From Brevibacillus brevis (GTDB taxonomy: Bacteria; Bacillota; Bacilli; Brevibacillales; Brevibacillaceae): 64,000 nucleotides of DNA. The DNA lies in the NCBI RefSeq assembly GCF_031583145.1, contig NZ_CP134050.1, forward strand, positions 1,822,501-1,886,500. Reading direction: 5' to 3'. Shown here in pieces: positions 25,190 to 33,639 of the stretch (position 1 is its first letter; every line of letters begins with the position of its first letter). Below the pieces are notes generated by a model. The model saw only the letters and a list, made by a program, of their open reading frames with translations. It searched no databases and was not told where the DNA came from. The translations under genes were made by a program, and so were the position numbers.

Positions 25190-26998
25190 ATGAAGCTGGG
25201 AGGATTCAAAAATCGGGAAATGCTGGTTGACCTCTCCGCAGGCACAGTGAGCTACCGTGAAATCAACGAGGAGCTGGCCCGGAAATACATCGGCGGCCGC
25301 GGCCTGGGAGTAAAGTACGTGTACGATAATGGCCCGCTGGTGGAGCCGTTTTCGGAAGACAACATCCTTTGCCTGATGACGGGGCCGGTCACGGGTTCCC
25401 GCTCGTCCATGAGCGGACGTTTGTGCATGGTCACGAAATCCCCGTTGACAGGCACTGTCACGGACTCGCACATGGGAGGATGGTCGGCTGCCCGACTGAA
25501 ATGGGCCGGCATCGACAACGTGATCTTCAAAGGCGCTAGCGACAAGCCCGTCTACCTGTTCATCGAGAACGGACAGGGTGAACTGCGGGATGCCAGCGAT
25601 CTTTGGGGAAAAGGCACGCGGGCCACAGTGGCTGCGATGCAACAGCGCTACGGGAAAGATGACCTGAGTGTCGTCTGCATCGGACAAGCGGGAGAAAATC
25701 TGGTGAGGTTCGCAGGCTTCATCAACGAGAACGACCGCGCAGCGGGACGCGGCGGCACTGGAGCGGTAGCCGGGTACAAAAAGCTGAAGGCTATCGTCAT
25801 CAAGGCCGGACAAAAAGGCAACATGCCGCAGCCGGCGCAGGATGAGGAGTACAAAAAGGCAAACCAGAAAGCCCTTAAGGCTATCATGGAGGGCGGTCTG
25901 ACCGCACCGAAGAAAGGCGGCCTCTCTGTTTACGGTACCAACGTCCTGACCAGCATTATCAATGAGGTCGGAGCGCTGCCCACGATGAACTCCAAGTACA
26001 CGCACTGGGACGGTGCCGAAGGGCATAGCGGCGAGACAGTCAATGCCACGCTGCTGGTAGCCGACAACACGTGCCACGCCTGTCCGGTCGCGTGCAAAAA
26101 GGAAGTCGAAGTGAAAGACGGCAAGTACAAGACGAGGGTAGAGAGCTTCGAATACGAGTCGGGCTGGGCGCTCGGGGCAAACTGCGGCGTCAGCGACGCT
26201 GCGCCGATTTCCTTCCTGATCAATCTGTGCAACGAGCACGGCATGGACACGATCGAACTGGGGAACACGCTGTCCTGCATGATGGAGGCATTTGAGCGGG
26301 GACTGACGGAGGAAAAAATCGACTGGGGCGACGCCGACAGGATGATCGAGCTGACCGAAATGCTGGTCTTCCGCAAAGGTATTGGAAACATTCTCGCCGA
26401 AGGAACAGCTCGTGCGGCAAAGGCTTTCGGGGATGAAAACCTGGCTATGTGCGTGAAGGGCCAAGCGATACCGGCCTACGATCCGCGCGGCATTCAGGGA
26501 ATCGGGCTTGGCTATGCGACCAGCAATCGCGGTGCTTGTCACCTCCGCGGCTATACGGTAGCGAGCGAGATCGCGGGAATTCCGATGCCGACCGACCGTC
26601 TGGTACCGGAAGGGAAAGGCGAGCTGCTCAAGGTGTTCCAGGATCTGCTGGCGTTTTCGGACTCCATGAACATCTGCAAGTTCTCCTCCTTCTCGGAGAA
26701 TGCAGAGCATTACGCCGAGCAGTACTCCACGATGACGGGTGCCACCGTGACAGCAGACGACGTCATGAAAATCGGCGAGCGCATTTACAACCTGGAGCGC
26801 CATTTCAACAATCTCGCCGGCTTCGACAAGCGCGAGGACGACCATTTGCCCAAGCGATTCACGGAGGAGCCGGCAAGCGGAAACAGCGCGGGACATGTCA
26901 GCCGGATGGACGTCATGCTGGATGAGTACTATCAAGTGAGGGGCTGGGTCGACGGCGTCGTTCCGCAGGAAAAGCTCAAGGAACTGAACATCGTATAA
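25190..26998 (+). CDS. aor: Aldehyde:ferredoxin oxidoreductase (tungstopterin enzyme)
   Basis: A 602-residue enzyme of normal AOR length. The N-terminal domain has YIGGRGLGVKYVYDNGP. The 4Fe-4S ligands are C295, C298 and C302 (CHACPVAC) and C496 (NICKF), matching the spacing of the Pyrococcus enzyme. Pterin-binding stretches such as RGACHLRGYT and AGRGGTGAVAGYKKLKAIV are present. AOR interconverts aldehydes and carboxylic acids with ferredoxin, using W-bispterin. ATG at 25190 follows AGGAGG. Neighbours supply tungstate and pterin. An oxygen-sensitive AOR suggests anaerobic or microaerobic growth (inference). Confidence 0.95.
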   Translation: MKLGGFKNREMLVDLSAGTVSYREINEELARKYIGGRGLGVKYVYDNGPLVEPFSEDNILCLMTGPVTGSRSSMSGRLCMVTKSPLTGTVTDSHMGGWSAARLKWAGIDNVIFKGASDKPVYLFIENGQGELRDASDLWGKGTRATVAAMQQRYGKDDLSVVCIGQAGENLVRFAGFINENDRAAGRGGTGAVAGYKKLKAIVIKAGQKGNMPQPAQDEEYKKANQKALKAIMEGGLTAPKKGGLSVYGTNVLTSIINEVGALPTMNSKYTHWDGAEGHSGETVNATLLVADNTCHACPVACKKEVEVKDGKYKTRVESFEYESGWALGANCGVSDAAPISFLINLCNEHGMDTIELGNTLSCMMEAFERGLTEEKIDWGDADRMIELTEMLVFRKGIGNILAEGTARAAKAFGDENLAMCVKGQAIPAYDPRGIQGIGLGYATSNRGACHLRGYTVASEIAGIPMPTDRLVPEGKGELLKVFQDLLAFSDSMNICKFSSFSENAEHYAEQYSTMTGATVTADDVMKIGERIYNLERHFNNLAGFDKREDDHLPKRFTEEPASGNSAGHVSRMDVMLDEYYQVRGWVDGVVPQEKLKELNIV

Positions 26999-27017
26999 AT
27001 TCGGACGGGGAAGCGGC

Positions 27018-27048
27018 AAAAAGGCGGAAAAGTGCTTTCCGCCTTTTT
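27018..27048. terminator. Bidirectional terminator between aor and the moaD unit
   Basis: A 13-bp perfect stem (27018-27030 with 27036-27048) with loop AGTGC; A-run and T-run on the two sides serve both directions. Confidence 0.9.
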
Positions 27049-27114
27049 GTACAGCCAAGAATGAACAAGCTTCGTAACCGGTATACGGACAACATAGGGA
27101 GACGTGTGCCAGTC

Positions 27115-27387
27115 CTATCCGCCCACGCGCAAAACTTTGAGCCGAAACCGCTCCATGAGTCGGGTGAAGCTCGCTTCATCGGCAGCCGTAAAATGGATGA
27201 ACACGGCGGTGACGCGAAAGCGGGAGGTGATAGTGACCGTCTCCTCCCGCAAAATCTCCGCCTGCCAGCCGTCGCCCGTCACGAAGATCGGCAGCGTATC
27301 CGACTTTGCCGTCCCTCCGCACTCGATCAGGTAGGACAGCAAATGGGAGAGGGGAATGCCGCGCAGCTCCAAGGTTTGCTCGATCAT
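27115..27387 (-). CDS. Small protein ending in Gly-Gly, paired with MoaD; possible MoaD-related C-terminal-domain protein
   Basis: A 90-residue protein that starts three bases after the moaD stop, with its GGAGG site inside the moaD end. I do not recognise it with certainty. It opens TLELRGIPLSHLLSYLIECG, has a strand-rich middle and ends FRLKVLRVGG. The terminal Gly-Gly is the hallmark of carriers activated by E1-like enzymes. The layout also recalls the separate C-terminal domain of MoaD-related proteins such as the Thermus one. A role in tungstopterin assembly is likely from context only. Confidence 0.7.
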   Translation of the reverse strand: MIEQTLELRGIPLSHLLSYLIECGGTAKSDTLPIFVTGDGWQAEILREETVTITSRFRVTAVFIHFTAADEASFTRLMERFRLKVLRVGG

Positions 27388-27390
27388 CCC

Positions 27391-27666
27391 CTACCCTCCT
27401 GCCACCGGCGGGAACAGCGCAAACTGGTCGTCCTCCTGCACCCTGGTCTCGAGGCCATTCGCGTGAATGACATTGCGACCGTTGATGAAAACGTGCACGA
27501 ACGGTTTGAATGTTCGCTCCGGTGTAAAGATTTCTTCTTCCAAAGCAGGATACATCTGTATTAACGATTCGAGAATATCGATGACCCGATCGCCGCTTTC
27601 CATGGGCACTTCAACCGTTTTGGCCTGGCAGATTTCTCGAAAGTTGGCGAAGACCTTTACCTTCAT
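27391..27666 (-). CDS. moaD: MoaD/ThiS family sulfur carrier
   Basis: A 91-residue beta-grasp protein: MKVKVFANFREI opening strand, helix with RVIDILESLIQMYPALEEEI, FVHVFINGRNV, and the C-terminal FPPVAGG with the functional Gly-Gly. After adenylation by MoeB it carries the thiocarboxylate that provides dithiolene sulfur for molybdopterin. No moaE is seen in the window. The gene is transcribed away from moeA; the 78-base gap holds a nearly palindromic ATTATAAT that could be a -10 for either direction. Confidence 0.9.
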   Translation of the reverse strand: MKVKVFANFREICQAKTVEVPMESGDRVIDILESLIQMYPALEEEIFTPERTFKPFVHVFINGRNVIHANGLETRVQEDDQFALFPPVAGG

Positions 27667-27744
27667 ATTTGAAAATTCTCCTTTTTCTCTCTATTATAAT
27701 GGATTTAACGACCAAGCAAACGTCGTGGATAAACGGAGGCTGTC

Positions 27745-28977
27745 ATGAAATTCTTTCATGTGAAAACGGTAACGGAAACATTGGATGTCATCGCACGCGA
27801 ATTTGAACCGATTCGTCCGCCTGTGGAGCTGTCATTGCCGAATGCGCTCGATTTGGTGCTGGCTGAGGACGTCGTCTCGGATGAACAGGTCCCGCACTTC
27901 GCCCGGTCGACCGTTGACGGATACGCGGTGCGTGCCCGGGATACATTCGGCGCCTCCGACTCGTTGCCCGCCTTTCTCGATGTCACCGGTAAGATCGAAA
28001 TGGGCAAGGAGGCTTCGTCGTATTTGAAGGAAGGACAGGCTCAGTCGATTCCGACGGGCGGCATGCTGCCGGATGGCGCAGACAGCGTCGTGATGATCGA
28101 GCACGTCGAGGAAGTGGATGACCTGATCAACGTCTATCGGCAAGTCGCACCGGGTGAAAACGTGATCCGGGCAGGAGACGATGTACAGACAGGGGAGCTC
28201 GTCATCGAGGCTGGCAAGCGGCTTCGTCCCCAGGACTTGGGCGTGCTTTCCGCGATCGGCAAGACAAAGGTTCGCGTGTACCCGTCCCCGATCGTCGCAA
28301 TCCTGTCTACCGGAGATGAAATCGTGCCGGCGGATCGAAAGGTTTTGGCTCCCGGAGAAATCCGCGACATCAACAGCATCACCATAGCGGCCGCAGCGAG
28401 ACAATGCGGCGCGGAAGTAATAGACGGAGGCATCGTCCCGGATGACTACCCCCTGTTCGTCCAAAGGGCAAAAGAACTGTATGACCGTGCGGACCTGCTG
28501 CTCCTGTCCGGCGGCAGCTCGGTCGGAACGCGCGATTATACGGAACAGGTCATGCAGTCGCTCGGAGAGCCGGGGGTGCTGGTTCACGGCGTTTCGATCA
28601 AGCCCGGCAAGCCGACGATCATCGCCAAGGCTGGGGGAAAGCCCGTCATGGGGCTGCCTGGCCATCCCGCTTCCGCAATGATCATCTTCCACTTGTTTGT
28701 CGCTCCCCTGATCCGAAGGCTTCAGGGGGAGAGTCCGTCGCCGTACGATCGGCGGCTGCCGGCGCGCATTTCGCGCAATGTTGCATCGGCAGTGGGACGC
28801 TCGGACTACATTCGTGTTAAGCTGGAGGAGCGAGAGGACGGCTTGTGGGCTACTCCTGTCTTCGGCAAATCCGGATTGATCTCGACTTTGGTCAAAAGTG
28901 ACGGCATGGTGGAAATATCCGCAAACAAGGAAGGGATTCTGGAAGGCGAAGTCGTCCAGGTGCATCTTTTTCGCTAA
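27745..28977 (+). CDS. moeA: Molybdopterin molybdenumtransferase MoeA (first paralogue)
   Basis: A 410-residue MoeA of normal length. Family features include the N-terminal ARSTVDGYAVRARDTFGASD, IPTGGMLPDGADSVVMIEHV, ILSTGDEIVP, LLSGGSSVGTRDYT (metal/pterin site), and GLPGHPASAMIIFHLFVAPL. MoeA inserts molybdate or tungstate into adenylated pterin. ATG at 27745 follows GGAGG. It starts a three-gene unit moeA-moeA/PBP-moaA with gaps of 54 and 47 bases. Confidence 0.93.
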   Translation: MKFFHVKTVTETLDVIAREFEPIRPPVELSLPNALDLVLAEDVVSDEQVPHFARSTVDGYAVRARDTFGASDSLPAFLDVTGKIEMGKEASSYLKEGQAQSIPTGGMLPDGADSVVMIEHVEEVDDLINVYRQVAPGENVIRAGDDVQTGELVIEAGKRLRPQDLGVLSAIGKTKVRVYPSPIVAILSTGDEIVPADRKVLAPGEIRDINSITIAAAARQCGAEVIDGGIVPDDYPLFVQRAKELYDRADLLLLSGGSSVGTRDYTEQVMQSLGEPGVLVHGVSIKPGKPTIIAKAGGKPVMGLPGHPASAMIIFHLFVAPLIRRLQGESPSPYDRRLPARISRNVASAVGRSDYIRVKLEEREDGLWATPVFGKSGLISTLVKSDGMVEISANKEGILEGEVVQVHLFR

Positions 28978-29031
28978 AAGCCCACACGAGCCTGAAAAAT
29001 AGAACGACGAAGCTATGGCAGGAGGAGTACG

Positions 29032-30948
29032 ATGCGCAAAATCTACTTGGAAGACACGCCGCTGGCGGAAGCGCAGCAGAGAATTGCGAGCCGGATCCGT
29101 TTCGAGCCGACGGTGGAAATCATCCCGACACGCGAGGCGCTGGGGAGGGTGACAGCCCGGCCCGTTTACGCCAAAGTGTCCATGCCGAACTTCCACGCTT
29201 CCGCCATGGACGGGATCGCAGTCAAAGCGGAAAAAACGTACGGTGCCGATGAGCAGCATCCGGTGCGTCTGCGACGGCAGGCAGACTTCGTGGAGGTCGA
29301 TACGGGAGACCCGATCCCCGAAGGCTTCGATGCGGTCATCATGATCGAACACGTCCATCAGATTGACGAGGAGACCGTCGAAATCCTGGAAGCGGTAGCT
29401 CCCTGGCAGCATATACGGCCGATTGGCGAAGACGTGGTGGTCGGCGAGGTAATTGTGCCGGATCGGCACCGTTTGCGTCCGGTTGATCTGGGGGCGTTGC
29501 TCGCGGGAGGAAACGTCACGGTGCCGGTTCTGAGGAAGCCGCGTGTAGCCATCATTCCGACGGGCAGCGAGCTGATCGAGCCGACCGAAACGGTGGCGGA
29601 GGGGGAAATCATCGAGTTCAACGGAGCGGTGTTCGCTGCCTATCTGCAGGAATGGGGTGCGGAGCCTCTCTGTCATCGCATTGTGAAGGACGATTACGAG
29701 CTGATCAAAAGTGCCGTAAAAACAGCCATTCGGGATGCGGATATGGTACTCTTGAATGCAGGATCATCTGCAGGACGAGAGGACTTCACCGTCCATGTAG
29801 TGGAAGAACTGGGAGAAGTGCTGACGCACGGTGTCGCGACTCGTCCGGGCAAGCCGGTGGTCGTCGGTATCGTCGATGAAAAGCCGGTGATCGGACTGCC
29901 CGGGTATCCCGTGTCGGCGTATCTGAATCTGGAGTGGTTCGCCCGCTTTCTCGTCTCCCATTACTACGGTCTTTTGGAGCCGCAGAGACAGCGGATCAAG
30001 GCGACAGTCGGCCGACGCATCGTCTCGGTCATGGGGGCCGAAGACTTTATCCGCGTCACCATAGGCTGCATCGACGGGCAGTTTATCGCCAATCCGCTCA
30101 CTCGCTCAGCTGGTGTGACGATGTCGATGGTGCGGGCGGATGGCCTCTTGCGCATCCCGCCTGGCGATCTCGGCTACGAGCAGGGGGAAGTCGTGGAGGT
30201 GGAGCTGTACCGCCCGTTGGAGCAGATCCAAAACACGATCGTCTCCACTGGCAGCCACGACCTCTCCATGGATGTGCTGCATACGCTGCTCAGGAAGGCA
30301 AATCCGGGACGGTTCCTCGTCTCATCCCACGTCGGCAGCATGGGCGGCATTTTGGCGATCCAGAAACGGGAGGCCCATATCGCAGGCGTCCACCTGTTTG
30401 ACGAAGAGAGAGGCACATACAATCAGACCTATGTGGAAAAGTATTTGCGGGATCACGAAGTCGTATTGGTCCAGCTCGTATACCGGCAGCAAGGATGGGC
30501 AGTGAAAAAGGGCAATCCGCTTGGAATCACGTCCGTCCACGATTTGGCCAAAGATGGCGTCACCTACATCAATCGCCAGCGGGGGGCGGGGACGAGGCTT
30601 CTCTTCGACTACCTGCTCAAACAGGAGGCGGTGGACAGGGAGAGCATCTATGGCTATTCACGAGAGGCAGTGTCCCATCTGAGCGTGGCTGCCGCAGTCG
30701 CCGGGGGAACGGCTGACGCCGGACTCTGCATTTATTCGGCGGCTGCGGCGATGGATCTGGACTTTGTTCCGGTAGCGGAAGAGCGGTACGACTTGCTGAT
30801 GAGCGCTTCGTTTTACCGCAGCCAGGAAGGACAAGAGCTGCTCGCCTGCATCCGCTCCGCCGAGTTCGCAGCCGAGATGGAGGCCCTGGGCGGTTACAGC
30901 TGTCGCGACAGTGGCAAAATCGTATTTTCTTCTATGACTCATGCCTGA
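29032..30948 (+). CDS. MoeA paralogue fused to a periplasmic-binding-like domain
   Basis: A 638-residue fusion. Residues about 1-400 are a second MoeA (MPNFHASAMDGIAVKAEKTY, IPTGSELIEP, LLNAGSSAGREDFT, GLPGYPVSAYLN). Residues about 405-638 are a PBP-like domain homologous to that of the regulator at 24025 (ISTGSHDLSMDVL-like opening, INRQRGAGTRLLFDYLL, VAGGTADAGLCIYSAAAAMD). ATG at 29032 follows GGCAGGAGG. Two MoeAs in one genome often separate Mo from W insertion; the fused domain may sense or hand over the metal (inference). Confidence 0.9.
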   Translation: MRKIYLEDTPLAEAQQRIASRIRFEPTVEIIPTREALGRVTARPVYAKVSMPNFHASAMDGIAVKAEKTYGADEQHPVRLRRQADFVEVDTGDPIPEGFDAVIMIEHVHQIDEETVEILEAVAPWQHIRPIGEDVVVGEVIVPDRHRLRPVDLGALLAGGNVTVPVLRKPRVAIIPTGSELIEPTETVAEGEIIEFNGAVFAAYLQEWGAEPLCHRIVKDDYELIKSAVKTAIRDADMVLLNAGSSAGREDFTVHVVEELGEVLTHGVATRPGKPVVVGIVDEKPVIGLPGYPVSAYLNLEWFARFLVSHYYGLLEPQRQRIKATVGRRIVSVMGAEDFIRVTIGCIDGQFIANPLTRSAGVTMSMVRADGLLRIPPGDLGYEQGEVVEVELYRPLEQIQNTIVSTGSHDLSMDVLHTLLRKANPGRFLVSSHVGSMGGILAIQKREAHIAGVHLFDEERGTYNQTYVEKYLRDHEVVLVQLVYRQQGWAVKKGNPLGITSVHDLAKDGVTYINRQRGAGTRLLFDYLLKQEAVDRESIYGYSREAVSHLSVAAAVAGGTADAGLCIYSAAAAMDLDFVPVAEERYDLLMSASFYRSQEGQELLACIRSAEFAAEMEALGGYSCRDSGKIVFSSMTHA

Positions 30949-30995
30949 TAAATATACGGATGACAGGACCACCGGGAAAAGGAGAGTGACCACCA

Positions 30996-32015
30996 GTGAC
31001 TGAGCAAGTACTTGATACACGAAAACGCCCTCTCCGAGATCTGCGTATTTCCGTGACAGACCGCTGCAATTTTCGCTGCCAGTACTGCATGCCCGCCGAA
31101 ATATTCGGACCGGATTTTGAATTTTTGCCGCAGCACAAGCTGTTGTCTTTTGAAGAAATCACCCGCCTGACGGAAATATTCACCTCTCTGGGGGTAGGGA
31201 AGATCCGGATTACGGGCGGCGAGCCGTTGATGCGGAAAGATTTGCCTGCATTAATCCGAATGATCAGACAAGTGGAAGGCGTCAGCGACATCGCCATGAC
31301 GACGAACGGCTCGCTTTTATCCCGCCACGCCAAGGCGCTTAAGGAGGCAGGCCTGGATCGGGTGACGGTCAGCCTCGACAGCCTCGACGAAGAGCGCTTC
31401 GGGCGAATGAACGGCAGAGGGTACCGCGTGACAGATGTCCTGAGCGGGATCGAGGCGGCAGTGGAGGCGGGACTGTCCGTCAAGATCAACATGGTCGTCC
31501 AGCGCGGTGTCAACGATCAGGACATTTTGCCGATGGCCCGCTTTTTCCGGGAGCAGAAGCACACCCTGCGCTTCATCGAATTCATGGATGTGGGCAACAG
31601 CAACGGCTGGAAGCTGGATCAGGTCGTCCCCTCCAGCGAGATTGTGCGGATGATCCACGAGGAGATGCCGCTTGAGGCGATCGATCCGAATTACTACGGA
31701 GAAGTGGCCTCGCGCTACCGGTATGTCGGCACCGAGCAGGAAATCGGGCTGATTTCTTCGGTGACCCAGGCGTTCTGCTCCACCTGCACGCGCGCACGGC
31801 TGTCCGCGGAAGGCAAGCTGTACAACTGCCTGTTCGCTTCGACGGGAAGCGACCTGAGAGCGCCGCTGCGGGAAGGGCAGAGCGACGCCGAGATCCGGGA
31901 GCTGATCCGCAAGATCTGGGAGCAGCGCGACGATCGGTATTCCGAGATTCGTTTGAATGATACGCCAGGCCTCGCGGGCCGCGCCAAAGTGGAAATGTCC
32001 CACATCGGAGGCTAG
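30996..32015 (+). CDS. moaA: GTP 3',8-cyclase MoaA
   Basis: A 339-residue radical SAM enzyme with the N-terminal cluster C24, C28, C31 (CNFRCQYC), the substrate cluster in [20 protein letters not shown], and the conserved C-terminal SHIGG whose Gly-Gly enters the active site. It converts GTP to the cyclic intermediate of molybdopterin synthesis; MoaC, its partner, is not in the window. The start is GTG at 30996 with GGAGAG upstream at rather long spacing. Its end is followed within 20 bases by the promoter of infC, and no terminator is seen. Confidence 0.95.
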   Translation: MTEQVLDTRKRPLRDLRISVTDRCNFRCQYCMPAEIFGPDFEFLPQHKLLSFEEITRLTEIFTSLGVGKIRITGGEPLMRKDLPALIRMIRQVEGVSDIAMTTNGSLLSRHAKALKEAGLDRVTVSLDSLDEERFGRMNGRGYRVTDVLSGIEAAVEAGLSVKINMVVQRGVNDQDILPMARFFREQKHTLRFIEFMDVGNSNGWKLDQVVPSSEIVRMIHEEMPLEAIDPNYYGEVASRYRYVGTEQEIGLISSVTQAFCSTCTRARLSAEGKLYNCLFASTGSDLRAPLREGQSDAEIRELIRKIWEQRDDRYSEIRLNDTPGLAGRAKVEMSHIGG

Positions 32016-32031
32016 GGATGCAGGGAAAGTC

Positions 32032-32060
32032 CTTGACAAAGGGAGATTCGCCCTGTATTA
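32032..32060 (+). promoter_or_regulatory. SigA promoter of infC-rpmI-rplT
   Basis: TTGACA (32032-32037), 17-bp spacer and TATTAT (32055-32060); near-consensus. Confidence 0.88.
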
Positions 32061-32066
32061 TAAAGA

Positions 32067-32235
32067 GCGTGTATAAACACTTCATACTTCGAGAACAAGC
32101 AGAGGCGCCCAGCTTCTCACCTGGGTCGACGTCATTTTCGACTGTTGACAGGTAACTCTTACGCAAAGATCCTTCGATCTGATGAATTTGCTAGGTGAGA
32201 TATGTGCGGGCGCAGAATGCGTTCGCACATTTTTG
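32067..32235 (+). promoter_or_regulatory. Ribosomal protein L20 leader (autoregulatory attenuator)
   Basis: The untranslated leader before infC ends in an 11-bp terminator stem (32204-32214 with 32218-32228, two wobbles, loop GAA) plus five T. In Bacillales, L20 binds the L20 leader and promotes termination here. Upstream stems such as GCCCAGCTTCTCACCTGGGT would form the competing fold. Position and layout match that family; the fold was judged by eye. Confidence 0.8.
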
Positions 32236-32266
32236 TTCCTTCTCGAAATTGACGGGGGTGGCAAGT

Positions 32267-32785
32267 ATTAGCAAGGATCAAATGTTAATTAACGAAGCGA
32301 TCCGTGCCCGTGAAGTCCGTTTGATCGGTGCTGACGGGAGCCAATTGGGAGTCGTGCCCTTTAGGGAAGCATTGCGCATTGCCCAAGAAGCCGAGCTGGA
32401 TCTGGTGAACGTTGCTCCTACAGCCAAACCGCCTGTATGCCGCATCATGGACTACGGTAAGTTCAAGTACGAGCAGGCGAAGAAGGAAAAGGAAGCACGC
32501 AAGAACCAAAAGATCATCGAGCTGAAAGAAGTGCGTTTCTCTTCCAACATCGAGGAACACGATTTTCAAACGAAGCTTCGCAACGTCCGCAAGTTTCTGG
32601 AGGATCATCACAAGGTGAAGTGTACGATCCGTTTCCGTGGACGTGAAATCACCCACTCCGAAATCGGACTTGCTGTTATGGAACGTGTTGCTGCCCAGTG
32701 CGAAGATCTCGCTACGCCTGAGCGTAAGCCGAAGATCGAAGGGCGCAGCATGATCATGATTCTGGCTCCGAAAGCGGAAAAGTAA
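32267..32785 (+). CDS. infC: Translation initiation factor IF-3, probable ATT start
   Basis: A 172-residue IF-3 from an ATT codon at 32267 (reading [20 protein letters not shown]). GGGGGTGG is six bases upstream, the right spacing. A GTG at 32258 is in frame but sits on the ribosome site itself. Use of AUU is a known feature of infC and lets IF-3 limit its own synthesis. N- and C-terminal domains and the lysine-rich linker ([14 protein letters not shown]) are complete. IF-3 binds the 30S subunit and checks start codons. First gene of the operon with rpmI and rplT. Confidence 0.96.
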   Translation: MSKDQMLINEAIRAREVRLIGADGSQLGVVPFREALRIAQEAELDLVNVAPTAKPPVCRIMDYGKFKYEQAKKEKEARKNQKIIELKEVRFSSNIEEHDFQTKLRNVRKFLEDHHKVKCTIRFRGREITHSEIGLAVMERVAAQCEDLATPERKPKIEGRSMIMILAPKAEK

Positions 32786-32815
32786 GATAGTAGTTTAGAC
32801 AGGAGGATTTTTCAG

Positions 32816-33013
32816 ATGCCTAAAATGAAAACCAACAGGGCTGCTGCGAAACGTTTCAAAAAGACTGGGAGCGGCCAATTGAAGCGTGACCGTGCTTTTG
32901 GTAGCCACTTGTTCGCCAACAAATCCACAAAAGCGAAACGCCACCTGCGTAAAGCTGCAATGGTATCCAAAGGCGACCAAAAACGCATGGAGCAAATGCT
33001 CACTTACCTGTAA
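32816..33013 (+). CDS. rpmI: Ribosomal protein bL35
   Basis: A 65-residue basic protein, [20 protein letters not shown] at the N-terminus, the full family length. It is part of the large ribosomal subunit. AGGAGG lies nine bases upstream, and the gene follows infC by 30 bases in the same transcript. Confidence 0.98.
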   Translation: MPKMKTNRAAAKRFKKTGSGQLKRDRAFGSHLFANKSTKAKRHLRKAAMVSKGDQKRMEQMLTYL

Positions 33014-33104
33014 GTTTTGCTTGATTACACACCATATCGCAGCATGAGCTCCCTAAGCGCCTGAAAGATGGCCGCCATGCTGGAAAGACCAGGAGGAGTT
33101 TAGT

Positions 33105-33464
33105 ATGCCAAGAGTAAAAGGTGGCATTGTATCACGCCGTCGTCATAAGAAAATCCTGAAGCTGGCGAAAGGTTACTTCGGTTCCAAACATCGCCTGTTT
33201 AAATCCGCTAATGCGCAGGTAATGAAATCCCTGCTGTACGCATACCGCGATCGTCGCCAAAAGAAACGCGACTTCCGCAAACTGTGGATCACTCGTATCA
33301 ACGCGCAAGCTCGCCTGAACGGCCTGTCCTACAGCCGTCTCATGCACGGCCTGAAAGTAGCTGGCATCGAAGTAAACCGCAAAATGCTGGCTGACCTGGC
33401 TGTAAACGACAAAGCAGCGTTCAACGACCTGGCTGCTGTCGCAAAAGGCAAACTGAACGCGTAA
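33105..33464 (+). CDS. rplT: Ribosomal protein bL20
   Basis: A 119-residue basic protein ([20 protein letters not shown]) of full length. L20 is essential for early 50S assembly and also binds its own leader RNA to repress the operon, consistent with the attenuator at 32067-32235. The 91-base gap after rpmI contains a possible stem, CAGCATG with CATGCTG (about 33041-33080), before the AGGAGG site. Confidence 0.98.
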   Translation: MPRVKGGIVSRRRHKKILKLAKGYFGSKHRLFKSANAQVMKSLLYAYRDRRQKKRDFRKLWITRINAQARLNGLSYSRLMHGLKVAGIEVNRKMLADLAVNDKAAFNDLAAVAKGKLNA

Positions 33465-33476
33465 GAATGCCTTTTA

Positions 33477-33516
33477 TGAAAAGCCGATCTTTCCGCTGGA
33501 GAGATCGGCTTTTTTC
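33477..33516 (+). terminator. Terminator of infC-rpmI-rplT
   Basis: A 12-bp stem (AAAAGCCGATCT with its complement) with loop TTCCGCTGGAG and a T-run. Confidence 0.9.
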
Positions 33517-33639
33517 TGTGCAATCAAGACAAAAGGAGCCCCCTGTTTTAGAGGAATACTTTTCTCCCCCATACGGAATTATAATGATGAAAGATTCAGT
33601 AAATTCAAAAAATAAACCGGTAAAGGAGGATTGGTTCGG

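Noticed and set aside
25052..27058. A 668-codon open frame on the minus strand across aor
   Set aside because: It runs opposite a complete AOR with all cluster cysteines; long antisense frames are common in GC-rich DNA.
27832..29676. A 614-codon antisense frame over both moeA genes
   Set aside because: It spans two clear genes and the gap between them, and its translation has no domain-like pattern.
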